This document shows, piece by piece, positions 8,183 to 17,105 of a stretch of 64,000 nt of DNA. The position numbers and the translations under genes were made by a program. The number at the start of each line of letters is the position of its first letter. The first letter of the stretch is position 1. Under the pieces are notes generated by a model. That model had not been told where the DNA came from, did not search any database, and saw only the letters and a list, made by a program, of their open reading frames with translations. The stretch is from Thermaerobacter marianensis (GTDB lineage Bacteria > Bacillota > Sulfobacillia > DVGY01), in NCBI GenBank assembly GCA_020724425.1, contig DYGY01000002.1, positions 62,001 through 126,000 on the forward strand, in the 5' to 3' direction.

Positions 8183-9387
8183 TTACCCTCACTCCCCTGT
8201 ATTCTGGCAAAAATCTTCCCATCAGTAACTATAATACTAATTGAATCATTAATATTAACCTGTTTAATGCTTTGTAAGACTCTTCCGTCTTCTAGTTCAG
8301 CAACAGCATAGCCTCTTTGTAGAACCTTTAAGGGGCTAAGAGTATCAAGCTTACCCACAAGACCAAGATACTCATGCCTTTTTCCTCTTAATGACTGCAT
8401 GGTATTCCTTTGAAGATCTAGTTCAGCCTGAGCCACTCTTTCTCTTCTCTGCTCAATGCTCAACTCTGGCCTTCTTAAAATCCTCTGGTTTGATAAATGT
8501 TCTACTCTTGCCCGGTTCCTCTTAATTTTATGTTTCAAAGCAGTTACTAGATGTCTTTTTAGACTTGAAACATGACGCCATACTTCCTTTATATCCGGTA
8601 TGGCCATCTCTGCCGCAGCAGAAGGTGTAGGAGCTTCTACATCTGCTACCCAGTCAGCTAGAGTCTCATCAGTCTCATGCCCAACAGCAGAAATGATTGG
8701 TATCTTTGAAGCCGCAATAGTTCTAGCAACCTTCTCTGAGTTAAATGCCCAGAGATCCTCCATAGAACCACCACCGCGACCAACAATGATGACATCAACC
8801 TTACCATACTCATTGATTCTCTCAATAGCTTTACAGATACTATCTTCAGCATCACCCTGTACCTGTGCTGGAGAGACAACAATATGAATACCCGGATAAC
8901 GTCTTAGAGAAACCTTGATAATATCCCTTAAAGCCGCCCCTGTAGGTGAAGTAACTACACCTAAGCGTTGCACAAAGGCAGGGATAGGACGCTTCCTCTT
9001 AGGAGAAAGCAGTCCTTCCCCTGCTAATTTCTCCTTTAACTGCCTTAAAGCAATATACAAAGAGCCCTCTCCTAGAGGTTGCATTTCCTCACCATAGAGC
9101 TGATACTGTCCATCCCGTTCATACAAACCCACTCTACCTCGCAATAATACCTGCATACCATCTTCAGGGATAAAAGGTACTCCTTTTGCAGCTGAACGAA
9201 ACAAGACACACTTAACTGCAGCACCCTCTTCCTTCAAGGAAAAGTACCAGTGTCCGGATACATGCTGCTTAAAGTTAGAAATCTCTCCTTTTACCCAGAC
9301 ATCCTTAAGCAATATATCCCCTGCTAAAAGGTTTTGCACATAACGATTAAGTTGAATAACAGAAAGGACATCATCACCAGTTAGCAA
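8179..9387 (-). CDS. xseA: Exodeoxyribonuclease VII large subunit
   Basis: A 402-residue protein with an N-terminal OB fold (about residues 10-105, with VWVKGEISNFK and SGHWYFSLK), then the catalytic domain with GVVTSPTGAALRDI, GRGGGSMEDLWAFN and SAVGHETDETLADWVAD, and a C-terminal coiled-coil region. This is the catalytic subunit of exonuclease VII. The start is TTG at 9387, seven bases after AGGAGG. It lies 11 bp downstream of folD and overlaps xseB by four bases. Confidence 0.95.
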   Translation of the reverse strand: MLTGDDVLSVIQLNRYVQNLLAGDILLKDVWVKGEISNFKQHVSGHWYFSLKEEGAAVKCVLFRSAAKGVPFIPEDGMQVLLRGRVGLYERDGQYQLYGEEMQPLGEGSLYIALRQLKEKLAGEGLLSPKRKRPIPAFVQRLGVVTSPTGAALRDIIKVSLRRYPGIHIVVSPAQVQGDAEDSICKAIERINEYGKVDVIIVGRGGGSMEDLWAFNSEKVARTIAASKIPIISAVGHETDETLADWVADVEAPTPSAAAEMAIPDIKEVWRHVSSLKRHLVTALKHKIKRNRARVEHLSNQRILRRPELSIEQRRERVAQAELDLQRNTMQSLRGKRHEYLGLVGKLDTLSPLKVLQRGYAVAELEDGRVLQSIKQVNINDSISIIVTDGKIFARIQGSEGK

Positions 9388-9398
9388 CCTCAGACCTC

Positions 9399-10241
9399 CT
9401 AGCTTATTTTTGCAGCCTTTAGTGTATTCTTTAATAACATAGTAATGGTCATAGGACCTACACCACCAGGTACAGGTGTAATCAATCCTGCAACCTCTTT
9501 TGCTTCCTCAAAGTTAACATCACCAACTAAGACATCATCCACACGATTAATACCAACATCTATGACAGTGGCGCCTGGCTTAACCATATCACCAGTTACC
9601 ATGTTGGCTCTCCCTGTAGCGACCACAAGAATATCTGCATTTTTAGCATGGGCCTTTAAATCAGCGGTCCGAGAATGGCAGATGGTAACTGTAGCATGTT
9701 CCTGTAGCAACAAAGCTGCCATAGGCTTACCCACAATATTACTCCGCCCAATAATGACTGCTTCTTTGCCTTTAATCTCCACATTATTCCGATGTAACAT
9801 CTCCATAACCCCTAATGGAGTACAGGGAACAAAAGCATCTTCACCACTAAATAGTTTACCGACATTGACAGGATGGAAACCATCAACATCCTTTTTAGGA
9901 TCAATATTGTTAAGCACCTTAGATTCATCAATGTGATCAGGAACAGGCAACTGAACTAGAATACCATGAATCTTGCTATCCTCGTTAAGCTTGCTAATTA
10001 ACAAGAGAACATCTTCTTCACTGGTTTCCTTAGGGAGACGATAGACCTCAGAATACATACCTACCTCACCACAAGCCTTCTCCTTGTTACGTACATAAAC
10101 TGTTGAAGCTGGGTCCTCTCCCACCAAAACCACTGCTAGCCCCGGAACTATACCCTGTTCTTCTTTCATTTGAGCTACTTCTTCTGTGAGTTCCAAACGG
10201 ATCTCCTTTGATAAAGCCTTCCCATCAATAATTTGTGCCAC
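9399..10241 (-). CDS. folD: Methylenetetrahydrofolate dehydrogenase / cyclohydrolase
   Basis: A 280-residue bifunctional enzyme converting 5,10-methylene-THF to 10-formyl-THF with NADP. Signature stretches are [13 protein letters not shown] (containing the catalytic lysine region), [20 protein letters not shown], the GRSNIVGKP nucleotide loop and [10 protein letters not shown]. The GTG start at 10241 follows a GGAGGGGAAGG ribosome site. It heads the folD-xseA-xseB-ispA group and supplies the same one-carbon pool as the glycine cleavage genes 15 kb away. Confidence 0.96.
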   Translation of the reverse strand: MAQIIDGKALSKEIRLELTEEVAQMKEEQGIVPGLAVVLVGEDPASTVYVRNKEKACGEVGMYSEVYRLPKETSEEDVLLLISKLNEDSKIHGILVQLPVPDHIDESKVLNNIDPKKDVDGFHPVNVGKLFSGEDAFVPCTPLGVMEMLHRNNVEIKGKEAVIIGRSNIVGKPMAALLLQEHATVTICHSRTADLKAHAKNADILVVATGRANMVTGDMVKPGATVIDVGINRVDDVLVGDVNFEEAKEVAGLITPVPGGVGPMTITMLLKNTLKAAKIS

Positions 10242-10266
10242 TACCTTCCCCTCCTTTATAAACTAT

Positions 10267-10296
10267 GAAAAAGCCCTGCCAACACTGATGACAGGG
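10267..10296 (-). terminator. Rho-independent terminator after nusB
   Basis: On the minus strand CCCTGTCA pairs with TTGGCAGGG across a short loop, followed by CTTTTT. It lies in the 70-bp gap between nusB and folD, so it separates the asp23-nusB unit from the folD unit, completely or partly. Confidence 0.75.
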
Positions 10297-10311
10297 TACA
10301 AAAACAGAATA

Positions 10312-10731
10312 TTAGTCCACATCCTTAAGTGGAGTCTTAGTCTTAACTATTTGACCTAAAATACCATTAATAAATTTGGGTGAATCATCATTGCCAAATG
10401 CCTTTGCCAATTCAACCGCCTCATTAATAGATACACTAACTGGAATATCGCTTAAGTGTACCAGTTCATAAACAGCAATCCTCATTATATTACGATCAAC
10501 ATAGGGCATCCTGTCTAATTTCCAGTCCCGTGCATGAGTAGTAATAAGGTCATCTAGCTCTTCCCTGTTATTTAGAACACCATCAACAAGAAGAGTAGCA
10601 AAATCTGCAGTTTCCTTGGAAACTGCTTGTCCCTCAATTAAAGACTCCAACATTTCTGCTGGCGGCACTTTGCCCAATTCTATTGCAAACAGTGATTGCA
10701 GAGCTATTTCTCTAGCCTGCCGCCTTCTCAT
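10312..10731 (-). CDS. nusB: Transcription antitermination factor NusB
   Basis: A 139-residue all-helical RNA-binding protein, of normal NusB length. It begins RRRQAREIALQSLF and has the conserved ARDWKLDRMPYVDRNIMRIAVYEL-type region and SINEAVELAKAFG near the C-terminus. NusB with NusE binds boxA RNA in rRNA antitermination. It follows the small DUF2273 gene and ends just before a terminator. It is probably co-transcribed with asp23-amaP, as in many Clostridia. Confidence 0.95.
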   Translation of the reverse strand: MRRRQAREIALQSLFAIELGKVPPAEMLESLIEGQAVSKETADFATLLVDGVLNNREELDDLITTHARDWKLDRMPYVDRNIMRIAVYELVHLSDIPVSVSINEAVELAKAFGNDDSPKFINGILGQIVKTKTPLKDVD

Positions 10732-10748
10732 AACCTACACCTCTCGTC

Positions 10749-10982
10749 CTAACGCCTTCTTCCCTGCCAGAATTGCTCTAATGTTTCAAATACATCGATT
10801 TCCTGACCATCATCATAATGCTTTCCAAGATAGTATCCCACAACAGCAAGAAAAGTAACGAAGATGGCCCAAAAAAAACCTAACAGACGAATCAGGATGC
10901 CAAGGATAATTCCCAGACCTATCCCAACTATCTTCCCTTTATGTTGTCTCCATATTTGCTCCCAATTCTCACTGTTCATCAT
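10749..10982 (-). CDS. DUF2273 small membrane protein
   Basis: A 77-residue protein with two closely spaced hydrophobic segments (about residues 17-35 and 38-52) between charged ends. This is the DUF2273 family, typically encoded between amaP and nusB. Its function is not known. Its constant company suggests it belongs to the Asp23-AmaP envelope complex. ATG at 10982 follows GAGGTG. Confidence 0.85.
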   Translation of the reverse strand: MMNSENWEQIWRQHKGKIVGIGLGIILGILIRLLGFFWAIFVTFLAVVGYYLGKHYDDGQEIDVFETLEQFWQGRRR

Positions 10983-10996
10983 ATCACCTCATGCCC

Positions 10997-11524
10997 TTAT
11001 GAGCGACGTGTCTCGTTTGTGACATCTTCGACATAGATGCGAATTTGGCTAACTTCAACACCAATTACATTCCTAACCTGTCTCTTAATTGTATCCTGTA
11101 GCTCAGCAGTTACTTCAGGAACATTAGACTCTGGTTGGACCCAAGCATACAGAGTAACCTTTACTTGTTTCTCATTCCCACCAACCGTGGCTTTCACATC
11201 TCTGATACCTTTAACCTGTTTTCCCACCTTGTTAACCAGGTTCTCCACTGCCTTTAAAGAAATCTTAACCTCGCCCATTTCTGTATCAAGAATAATTTGA
11301 CCTGCTCTCCTTTGACCAAAAGCAGAATAGAGAAGACGTAAACTAGCAACTAAGAACAATAAACCAATCATTCCTGTTACAAGACGCCCTGTTGGGTCTT
11401 GATTATAATCAAGCAGCAAATCAAAAGGCATGTACCATCCTAAAGCCAACAGAACCAAAAGAACAGATATAAGTGCTAGTGACAGTGTATACAATACTAG
11501 AACTGTTCTATCGAAGATCCCCAT
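10997..11524 (-). CDS. amaP: Alkaline shock response membrane anchor protein AmaP
   Basis: A 175-residue protein with two N-terminal transmembrane segments (about residues 8-30 and 50-70) and a soluble C-terminal domain related to Asp23 (KISLKAVENLVNKV, VKVTLYAWVQPE, IEVSQIRIYVEDV-like segments). In Staphylococcus AmaP anchors Asp23 at the membrane. It lies 25 bp downstream of asp23 and 14 bp upstream of the DUF2273 gene. Confidence 0.88.
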   Translation of the reverse strand: MGIFDRTVLVLYTLSLALISVLLVLLALGWYMPFDLLLDYNQDPTGRLVTGMIGLLFLVASLRLLYSAFGQRRAGQIILDTEMGEVKISLKAVENLVNKVGKQVKGIRDVKATVGGNEKQVKVTLYAWVQPESNVPEVTAELQDTIKRQVRNVIGVEVSQIRIYVEDVTNETRRS

Positions 11525-11549
11525 AACTTTCCCCCCAACTACCGGGATT

Positions 11550-11951
11550 TTATTCTTTAACCAATTCCTCTCCAGGCATCGTTACTCCCTGTACATGTAC
11601 GTTGACAGAGGTGACTACCAGACCTGTCATGGTCTCTACAGCCTGTTTGCAACTCTCTTGAACCTTCTGAGCCACATTAGGTATCTTCATGCCAAATTCA
11701 ATAATCAAATAGAGGTCAATAGCAGCTTCACCATCTTCAATATCTACCTTGACACCTTTAGATAAGCTTTTCTTACCAAGAATCTCTCCTATATCACCAA
11801 CTAGGCCACCACTCATTCCAGCCACACCTTCAACTTCATTGGCTGCAATACCGGCAATAACTCCTACAACATCCTCACTTATTTTCAGAATTCCACTATC
11901 ACCGACGGGGAATCCTGCTATCTTCTTTTCCGATTTCCCTTTTCCGTCCAC
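11550..11951 (-). CDS. Asp23/Gls24 family envelope stress protein
   Basis: A 133-residue Asp23 (DUF322) domain protein: KISEDVVGVIAGIAANEVEGVAGM, then a beta-rich stretch with IDLYLIIEFGMKIPNVAQKVQESCKQAVE. Members are cell-envelope stress proteins recruited to the membrane by AmaP. The start is GTG at 11951, seven bases after GGAGGT. A near-consensus promoter lies directly upstream, so it begins the asp23-amaP-DUF2273-nusB unit. Confidence 0.9.
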   Translation of the reverse strand: MDGKGKSEKKIAGFPVGDSGILKISEDVVGVIAGIAANEVEGVAGMSGGLVGDIGEILGKKSLSKGVKVDIEDGEAAIDLYLIIEFGMKIPNVAQKVQESCKQAVETMTGLVVTSVNVHVQGVTMPGEELVKE

Positions 11952-11980
11952 CTAAACTACCTCCTTCATTAACCTCTTCC

Positions 11981-12009
11981 ATTATACTAAAGAGCCAAGG
12001 TTAGTACAA
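11981..12009 (-). promoter_or_regulatory. Sigma-A promoter of the asp23-nusB unit
   Basis: On the minus strand TTGTAC (12009-12004) and a perfect TATAAT (11986-11981) are separated by exactly 17 bases. The predicted start near 11974 leaves a leader of about 23 bases before the GTG of asp23. It lies in the short gap after spoIIIAH. Confidence 0.8.
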
Positions 12010-12032
12010 GAAACATGGCATGTGTTGCCAGC

Positions 12033-12554
12033 TCATGGTTTAGGTATTATGCTTAACTGATTGGCCTGTAGAGTAGTAACATGGCCAACTAGTTCGGCAA
12101 TCCTAGCCACATCACTTGCATCAATATCTGGTTGCTTTACTAGAATGATAGCGGATTGATCAAAGAGATATACAATAGCATCAGTATATCCCTTAGCCCT
12201 AATCAAGCCTTCTATCTCTGCTTCCTGACCCATCTTCCTAGTTAATTTCACCAGTTCATTCTGAGCTTCCTTCCGAACTTCACTATCAGCATTCTTATCA
12301 GAGATTATCTCTTTAAGTAATTCAACCTGACGACTGTATACCCTTTCTCTTTCCCAACGAGTATCCAGAAAGAAGTCTTTTTTTGGTTCCTTCTCCATGG
12401 TGAATACAGGAACTTCAGCAATAACGGGTATCTCAGCAACAATTTCTTCAGTCTGCCTGTTAAACTCCTCCCATTTCCAGCTCACATAATAGAATATGGC
12501 TGCAACAATTATTACAAAGAGAATGAACCTTAGAGTTATCTCCTTTTTAGTCAT
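12033..12554 (-). CDS. spoIIIAH: Stage III sporulation protein AH
   Basis: A 173-residue protein with one N-terminal membrane segment (about residues 8-25) and a periplasmic-type domain containing a glutamate/lysine-rich helix and the EAEIEGLIRAKGYTDAIVYL ring-building-motif region. SpoIIIAH in the mother-cell membrane pairs with SpoIIQ across the intermembrane space to form the feeding channel during engulfment. It is the last gene of the operon, two bases after spoIIIAG. Confidence 0.93.
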   Translation of the reverse strand: MTKKEITLRFILFVIIVAAIFYYVSWKWEEFNRQTEEIVAEIPVIAEVPVFTMEKEPKKDFFLDTRWERERVYSRQVELLKEIISDKNADSEVRKEAQNELVKLTRKMGQEAEIEGLIRAKGYTDAIVYLFDQSAIILVKQPDIDASDVARIAELVGHVTTLQANQLSIIPKP

Positions 12555-12556
12555 CG

Positions 12557-13153
12557 TTAATCCCCCTTCCCCGTTACTACCTCAACACGATGAGGCGGAA
12601 TATCAAGAAGAGTACTTACAGCGCGACTTAAAGCTAATCTAACTTCGGAATCATCAGCTCCCTCTGCCACAACCAGTACCCCCCTCACTTCTGAGGGAAT
12701 AATCTGGCTTAATACTGGTTCATCACCATCTCTGTTTTTAGCAATAACAGTCTTTTGAGTATAGCTAACTTCAATGATATCTCGAGTACCCCCTCTATCA
12801 TCTCTCTCCTCCGTAGTCTTCTGGGTATTTGTCCGGTCCTCTATATATAGAAATTCAGGGCCTTTAGCTAAAGAAACCTCTACAACTACCTTGCCGGCAC
12901 CATCAATATCACTCAGTATTCTAGCTAAAGAGGCAGCAATCTCCCTTTCTAACCTCTGCAGCTCAAAATCGCTCTTATCCTGAACATCTTTGCTCACAGG
13001 AGCATTGTTTTCAATTCGCATGCTATCTTCAGAACCAGCTCTATACATACTCAGAAGTATCAAACCAATAATCAATATGACTACCAGATAAACTCTTTTC
13101 TGCTGCTCAGGGTTTCCCATCACTTTTTCGAGAAATCCTTCCTTCTTGGCCAT
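12557..13153 (-). CDS. spoIIIAG: Stage III sporulation protein AG
   Basis: A 198-residue protein with a single N-terminal transmembrane helix (about residues 20-40) and a periplasmic domain with two parts around DGAGKVVVEVSLAKGPE and PSEVRGVLVVAEGADDSEVRLALSRAVSTLL. SpoIIIAG builds the large ring of the SpoIIIA-SpoIIQ channel. It fits between AF and AH with two-base spacers. Confidence 0.93.
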   Translation of the reverse strand: MAKKEGFLEKVMGNPEQQKRVYLVVILIIGLILLSMYRAGSEDSMRIENNAPVSKDVQDKSDFELQRLEREIAASLARILSDIDGAGKVVVEVSLAKGPEFLYIEDRTNTQKTTEERDDRGGTRDIIEVSYTQKTVIAKNRDGDEPVLSQIIPSEVRGVLVVAEGADDSEVRLALSRAVSTLLDIPPHRVEVVTGKGD

Positions 13154-13155
13154 TA

Positions 13156-13746
13156 TTAGCCCTCCTCAACAAACTGTATATCAATCTGCTCAGGCCTAAT
13201 CCCATACTGTCGATATAGCAGATCCTTAATCTCTTTGCTTAAGGCAAGAAACTCTCTAGAATACTCACCCGTTGTCTGACCAATCTCCACAGGTTCAACC
13301 CTTAAAATACCATCTCTTTTTTCACCAAGCCAGATTAGGATACTAACACTACGAATCTTTCCAAACTCTCTATGGGATCTATCTTCCTCAATAACTGTAT
13401 TAACCCTGACATCACTTATACCATCATAATTAAGAATAACCTGTTCAACAGCTGTATTTATCCTTTTTCGATATTCCTCTAACACTAAATCCTCTGTTCC
13501 AGCAAGTTCAAACTCAATCTCATGGACTTCTCTAACTCCTAAAGCTCTTTCAAACCATTCTGAGTCCCAGTAGAAGTCTTGCTTTAAGATATTACTCAAG
13601 GGACTCAAGATAGTAATGGTAATCAAAAGGCCCATAAAAAACCTTACATAACTACGAAAACTGCTGTTAGGAATAACCATCTCAGCAACGATAGCTAAAA
13701 TAGCAACAATGAATACAGATCGTAACCAAAGAACAATAGCATCCAT
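13156..13746 (-). CDS. spoIIIAF: Stage III sporulation protein AF
   Basis: A 196-residue protein with two N-terminal transmembrane helices (about residues 8-25 and 32-50, the second containing GLLITITILSPL) and a soluble C-terminal domain. This matches SpoIIIAF, a ring-forming member of the SpoIIIA complex. The closing YRQYGIRPEQIDIQFVEEG-type end is typical. It lies five bases after spoIIIAE. Confidence 0.92.
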   Translation of the reverse strand: MDAIVLWLRSVFIVAILAIVAEMVIPNSSFRSYVRFFMGLLITITILSPLSNILKQDFYWDSEWFERALGVREVHEIEFELAGTEDLVLEEYRKRINTAVEQVILNYDGISDVRVNTVIEEDRSHREFGKIRSVSILIWLGEKRDGILRVEPVEIGQTTGEYSREFLALSKEIKDLLYRQYGIRPEQIDIQFVEEG

Positions 13747-13751
13747 TTAAC

Positions 13752-14909
13752 TCACCTCATCATAACCGCCAGGTTCCCTACCCCTAAGATGACACTTAAA
13801 ACAACAATAAACATAAGTACAACAAGCCCGGTAGCTAGCGTAAGAAGTGTTAAGATATCTCCTAAAGCCTCTAAGATTCCCGAGATCTCCTTACCACTGA
13901 CAGGTTCCACTAAAGCTGCAGCAATACGATAAATTAGAACAAGAGCAATAAGTTTGAGTATGGGAAAACCAGCCACAAGAAAGACAGCTATCAGACCCAA
14001 AATACCTACCGCATTCTTAATTATCAAAGATGAACTCAACACAAGCTCTGTAGCATCAGCAAACATGCCCCCAAAAACAGGAATCAAACTACCAGCCATG
14101 TATTTCACCGTGCGTAAAGCTACCCCATCAGCTACAGCCCCAGCGATACCCTGAATACTTATAACAGCTAGAAACACAGTAAAGGAAAGACCCAGTAGCA
14201 AAAGTGCTGCCTGCTTTAATAACCTGACCATACCGGTCAGAGATACCTGAGGATGCAGACCAGAAATCACTTGAGCCACAGCAGCTAAAAATAACAATGG
14301 CAAAACTATCTCGGCAGTTAGCAAAGAGATAAAACTAACTGTAAAAACTAGGACCGGACTAAAAAGACTAGCAGTAGTTATAGCTCCAATCCCAGCAAGA
14401 AGAGTAATTAGCAAGGGGAGAATGGCTAAAAGAAAACTCTCCAACTTGTAGATTAGATCTTTAGCAATAGCCATAGCCTCCTGAAAGCCATTCAGAGCCA
14501 GCAATACTAGCAAGAGATAAATCACAAGAGATGCAACAGCAGCCACAGACTCATTAGAAAAAGAAGTACGTAAATTAGTTAACAGTGAAGCCAACAAAGC
14601 TAGAACAAGAATCTTAGCAAGCAGACTAACATTAAGCAAAAGTTCTTCAAACAAATAGGTTAAAAAGGCCCAGAAAATCTCACTAGCACTTAAAGGGAAC
14701 TCTCCACCCTTAAACCAGTCAACAAAGGCATCAAAGGAAAGAGGAGATACCCTGCCAATACTATTTACCTCCTCTAACAACAAATCAAGACTAAAGGTAT
14801 CTATCCTGTCTAGCTGCTCCTCTAAGAGGTCATCCTGCCCAGCAGATACTGGATTTGTGAGAACCAGAAGAACAATACATATAAGAATGCCCACTCTTTT
14901 TACCATCAT
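13752..14909 (-). CDS. spoIIIAE: Stage III sporulation protein AE
   Basis: A 385-residue polytopic membrane protein with a cleavable-looking signal sequence (residues 1-24, ending TNPVSAGQ), a soluble stretch of about 70 residues and roughly eight hydrophobic segments. SpoIIIAE is the largest, permease-like part of the SpoIIIA channel. The length and the conserved GSLIPVFGGMFADATELVL segment agree with the family. Confidence 0.93.
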   Translation of the reverse strand: MMVKRVGILICIVLLVLTNPVSAGQDDLLEEQLDRIDTFSLDLLLEEVNSIGRVSPLSFDAFVDWFKGGEFPLSASEIFWAFLTYLFEELLLNVSLLAKILVLALLASLLTNLRTSFSNESVAAVASLVIYLLLVLLALNGFQEAMAIAKDLIYKLESFLLAILPLLITLLAGIGAITTASLFSPVLVFTVSFISLLTAEIVLPLLFLAAVAQVISGLHPQVSLTGMVRLLKQAALLLLGLSFTVFLAVISIQGIAGAVADGVALRTVKYMAGSLIPVFGGMFADATELVLSSSLIIKNAVGILGLIAVFLVAGFPILKLIALVLIYRIAAALVEPVSGKEISGILEALGDILTLLTLATGLVVLMFIVVLSVILGVGNLAVMMR

Positions 14910-14919
14910 CTGCCCTCCA

Positions 14920-15306
14920 TTACGGCAGCATACGTAAAATTAAATCAACTAAAGCTTCAATTAATGGCACAGCCAAAATCAAGATAATTATCTTCCCAGC
15001 CATCTCAATCTTCTGAGCAATAGCTCCTTCCTTAGCATCTCTTGATATCTGAGCTGCAAACTCTGCAATATAGGCAATACCTAGAATCTTTAGAATGGTG
15101 GTTATATAGTGCTGATTAATATCGGCCTTAGAACCAAGATCAACCATAACATCAATAAGGAGGTCAATCTTATCTATCAACAAGAGGAGAATCAAGACCC
15201 CTACAGCTATACTTAGTAATGATGCAAACTCAGGTCTATACTCTCGTACAACTAACAACAACAAAACAGCAACAAGGCCAATACCGATAATCTGCAGGAC
15301 AACCAT
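14920..15306 (-). CDS. spoIIIAD: Stage III sporulation protein AD
   Basis: A 128-residue membrane protein with four hydrophobic segments. The conserved central section is TTILKILGIAYIAEFAAQI followed by RDAKEGAIAQKIEMAGK. The start is placed at ATG 15306, directly after GGAGGGGAGGAA. A longer in-frame opening upstream would add 24 non-homologous residues overlapping spoIIIAC. Confidence 0.93.
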   Translation of the reverse strand: MVVLQIIGIGLVAVLLLLVVREYRPEFASLLSIAVGVLILLLLIDKIDLLIDVMVDLGSKADINQHYITTILKILGIAYIAEFAAQISRDAKEGAIAQKIEMAGKIIILILAVPLIEALVDLILRMLP

Positions 15307-15325
15307 TTCCTCCCCTCCTTGATAA

Positions 15326-15520
15326 TTAGAAGCGGAACAATGTCTGTACAGTGTCAAACAATTCAGCAACCAAGCCAATTATCAACCACACCACTACTAT
15401 GACTCCACCAAGAACAACCATCTGAGCTAACTCTTTCTTATTGGCTCCTTCTAAAACCGTATGCAAAATGGCAACAACCATACTGATACCGGCAATCTGA
15501 AGAATAATCTCTAGATTCAT
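15326..15520 (-). CDS. spoIIIAC: Stage III sporulation protein AC
   Basis: A 64-residue protein with two transmembrane helices, beginning MNLEIILQIAGISMVVAIL and containing GANKKELAQMVVLGGVI. This is the usual length for SpoIIIAC. ATG at 15520 follows GGAGG by eight bases. The ATG two codons earlier is too close to that site. It sits between spoIIIAB and spoIIIAD. Confidence 0.93.
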   Translation of the reverse strand: MNLEIILQIAGISMVVAILHTVLEGANKKELAQMVVLGGVIVVVWLIIGLVAELFDTVQTLFRF

Positions 15521-15536
15521 AAGCATTGCCTCCCTC

Positions 15537-16061
15537 TCAAATTGAAAGCAGAACCAGCAATATTCCACCAAGTACTCCTAAGTATCTGAACAGGCGAACA
15601 CCAGAGGCCTCAGCCATACTGGCTTCTTCAATCATTCTTTCAAGACGCTGAATCGTTAACTTAAAGTATCTAAGTTGATCTTTGGTATTAGACGCTCCTA
15701 AACTAACTGATAGACCCAAAAGAATATCTATATCTTCTGTATGCAAAACTGTGTTGGTAGCCTCCTGATTCAAAGCCTCTTTCCAGGCATCCCTCGGTGT
15801 CTGTCCTGTTTTTTCTAGAAGTATATCTGCTGTTTTAAATAGAACTTTAGAGCCAATCCCCGGTCTAACCTTGGCTGCCTGTTGCAATGCTTCTGGTAAT
15901 GGTACTTGACCATACTCAATCTCGGTAATTAAAACCTGAAGAGCCAGACGGATATCCTCTAGTTGCTGTCTTCTTTTTCTGTAGCGGTCCCCTAGTTGCC
16001 AGCCTAAAACGCTAGCTGAACCAATAACTAGAAGACTACCGAGGAATAGACCCTGTAACAC
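15537..16061 (-). CDS. spoIIIAB: Stage III sporulation protein AB
   Basis: A 174-residue protein with hydrophobic helices at both ends and a helical middle, including QLEDIRLALQVLITEIEYGQVPLPEAL, the T2SSF-related pattern known in SpoIIIAB. The start is GTG at 16061. It overlaps the end of spoIIIAA by 26 bases, which suggests coupled translation. Confidence 0.93.
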   Translation of the reverse strand: MLQGLFLGSLLVIGSASVLGWQLGDRYRKRRQQLEDIRLALQVLITEIEYGQVPLPEALQQAAKVRPGIGSKVLFKTADILLEKTGQTPRDAWKEALNQEATNTVLHTEDIDILLGLSVSLGASNTKDQLRYFKLTIQRLERMIEEASMAEASGVRLFRYLGVLGGILLVLLSI

Positions 16062-17010
16062 GGATTTTCCCTCCCCTTAATTCCTTACCAAACCCATCTG
16101 TAACAGCTTCAATCGTGCCCAAACCCCTTGAGTCACCAAGTCTAACTAGCCTCTGAAAATACTTCCTTTTTAATAAGTTAGCCAGAACCGGTCTTTCCTC
16201 AATCTCCTTAAGACTATTAGCATGGGCTGTAGCAATAACAGAGACACCAGCATTTAAGGCTTCCTGAATAGCTATAGCATCATCCTCACGGCCAATCTCA
16301 TCTGTAGCAATGATATCTGGGTTCATCGTTCTTAACATTAAAATTATCCCTTCTGCCTTTGGACAACCGGATAAGACATCTGTTCTCATACCAAGATTCA
16401 ACATGGGAACACCCCTATAACTACCAGAAAGCTCATAGCGCTCGTCCACCACAGCTACGGTCTTGCCTTGCTCAGCTAATAACCTGATGAGATCTCTTAA
16501 CATGGTCGTCTTGCCCATACCTGGACTAGAAAAAATCAACGTATTGGCAACCGAATACGAGTTAAGAACATAGGGTAAAAGCTCAAGAGCTACACCTCTG
16601 ATCTCTCTAGCAATACGAATATTGATAAAACTAATATCTCTCATGGTTCTAATCTGACCATTTTCGAGAATTACCCGACCTACCATACCCACACGGTGAC
16701 CACCCTCAAGAGTGATAAAGCCCCTCTTGAACTCCTCTTCCAAAGCATAAAGAGACCCCTTGCTAACTAGCTGTATGGTCTCTTCAAGATCTGCTACTGA
16801 AACTATATATGCTCTAGCCAGATTAGCTGTTTCTTCACCAGATAAGGTTAAAAGAGTATCTCCTCTAATAGTTCTGACAAGCAAAGGTTGATTGACCCTT
16901 AACCTGATTTCTATCAGATCATCGTTTCTTTCTAGAAAACCACCAATGCTTTTCCGTAATCGGTTAGCCAAATAGCTAACTACTTCTTCTTTGAATGTAT
17001 GTACAGACAT
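16036..17010 (-). CDS. spoIIIAA: Stage III sporulation protein AA (ATPase)
   Basis: A 324-residue secretion-type ATPase. It has a Walker A loop SSPGMGKTTMLRDL near residue 155, a Walker B-like region with DIIATDEIGREDDAIAI near 233, and ATAHANSLKEI. SpoIIIAA powers the SpoIIIA-SpoIIQ channel between mother cell and forespore. It is the first gene of the operon, with a sigma-E-type promoter about 35 bp upstream. ATG at 17010 follows GGTGG. Confidence 0.95.
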   Translation of the reverse strand: MSVHTFKEEVVSYLANRLRKSIGGFLERNDDLIEIRLRVNQPLLVRTIRGDTLLTLSGEETANLARAYIVSVADLEETIQLVSKGSLYALEEEFKRGFITLEGGHRVGMVGRVILENGQIRTMRDISFINIRIAREIRGVALELLPYVLNSYSVANTLIFSSPGMGKTTMLRDLIRLLAEQGKTVAVVDERYELSGSYRGVPMLNLGMRTDVLSGCPKAEGIILMLRTMNPDIIATDEIGREDDAIAIQEALNAGVSVIATAHANSLKEIEERPVLANLLKRKYFQRLVRLGDSRGLGTIEAVTDGFGKELRGGKIRVTGSIPR

Positions 17011-17044
17011 TCATGCCACCAACCTATCTTCTCTTCTATGACAA

Positions 17045-17073
17045 GATATATGGGTTGTACCGGCAAAATATAC
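17045..17073 (-). promoter_or_regulatory. Sigma-E promoter of the spoIIIA operon
   Basis: On the minus strand GTATATT (17073-17067) is followed after exactly 14 bases by CATATATC (17052-17045). This matches the sigma-E consensus (kmATATT, 14 bases, CATACAnT) except at two -10 positions. spoIIIA is a known sigma-E operon in Bacillus, and the predicted start near 17038 precedes spoIIIAA by about 28 bases. Confidence 0.75.
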
Positions 17074-17074
17074 A

Positions 17075-17101
17075 TAAAAAATGGCCTCTAGTCGAGGCCA
17101 T
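17075..17101 (-). terminator. Terminator between zinc-ribbon gene and spoIIIAA
   Basis: ATGGCCTC pairs with GAGGCCAT around a five-base loop (17081-17101), followed on the minus strand by a run of T. It starts five bases after the stop of the upstream gene, and its T-tract abuts the sigma-E -35 box, isolating spoIIIA from vegetative read-through. Because it is symmetric it could also work on the plus strand. Confidence 0.85.
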
Positions 17102-17105
17102 TTTC

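Noticed and set aside
15307..15571. Longer N-termini for spoIIIAC and spoIIIAD
   Set aside because: Upstream in-frame extensions overlap neighbouring genes, lack ribosome sites and give non-family residues. The starts at 15520 and 15306 have good sites.
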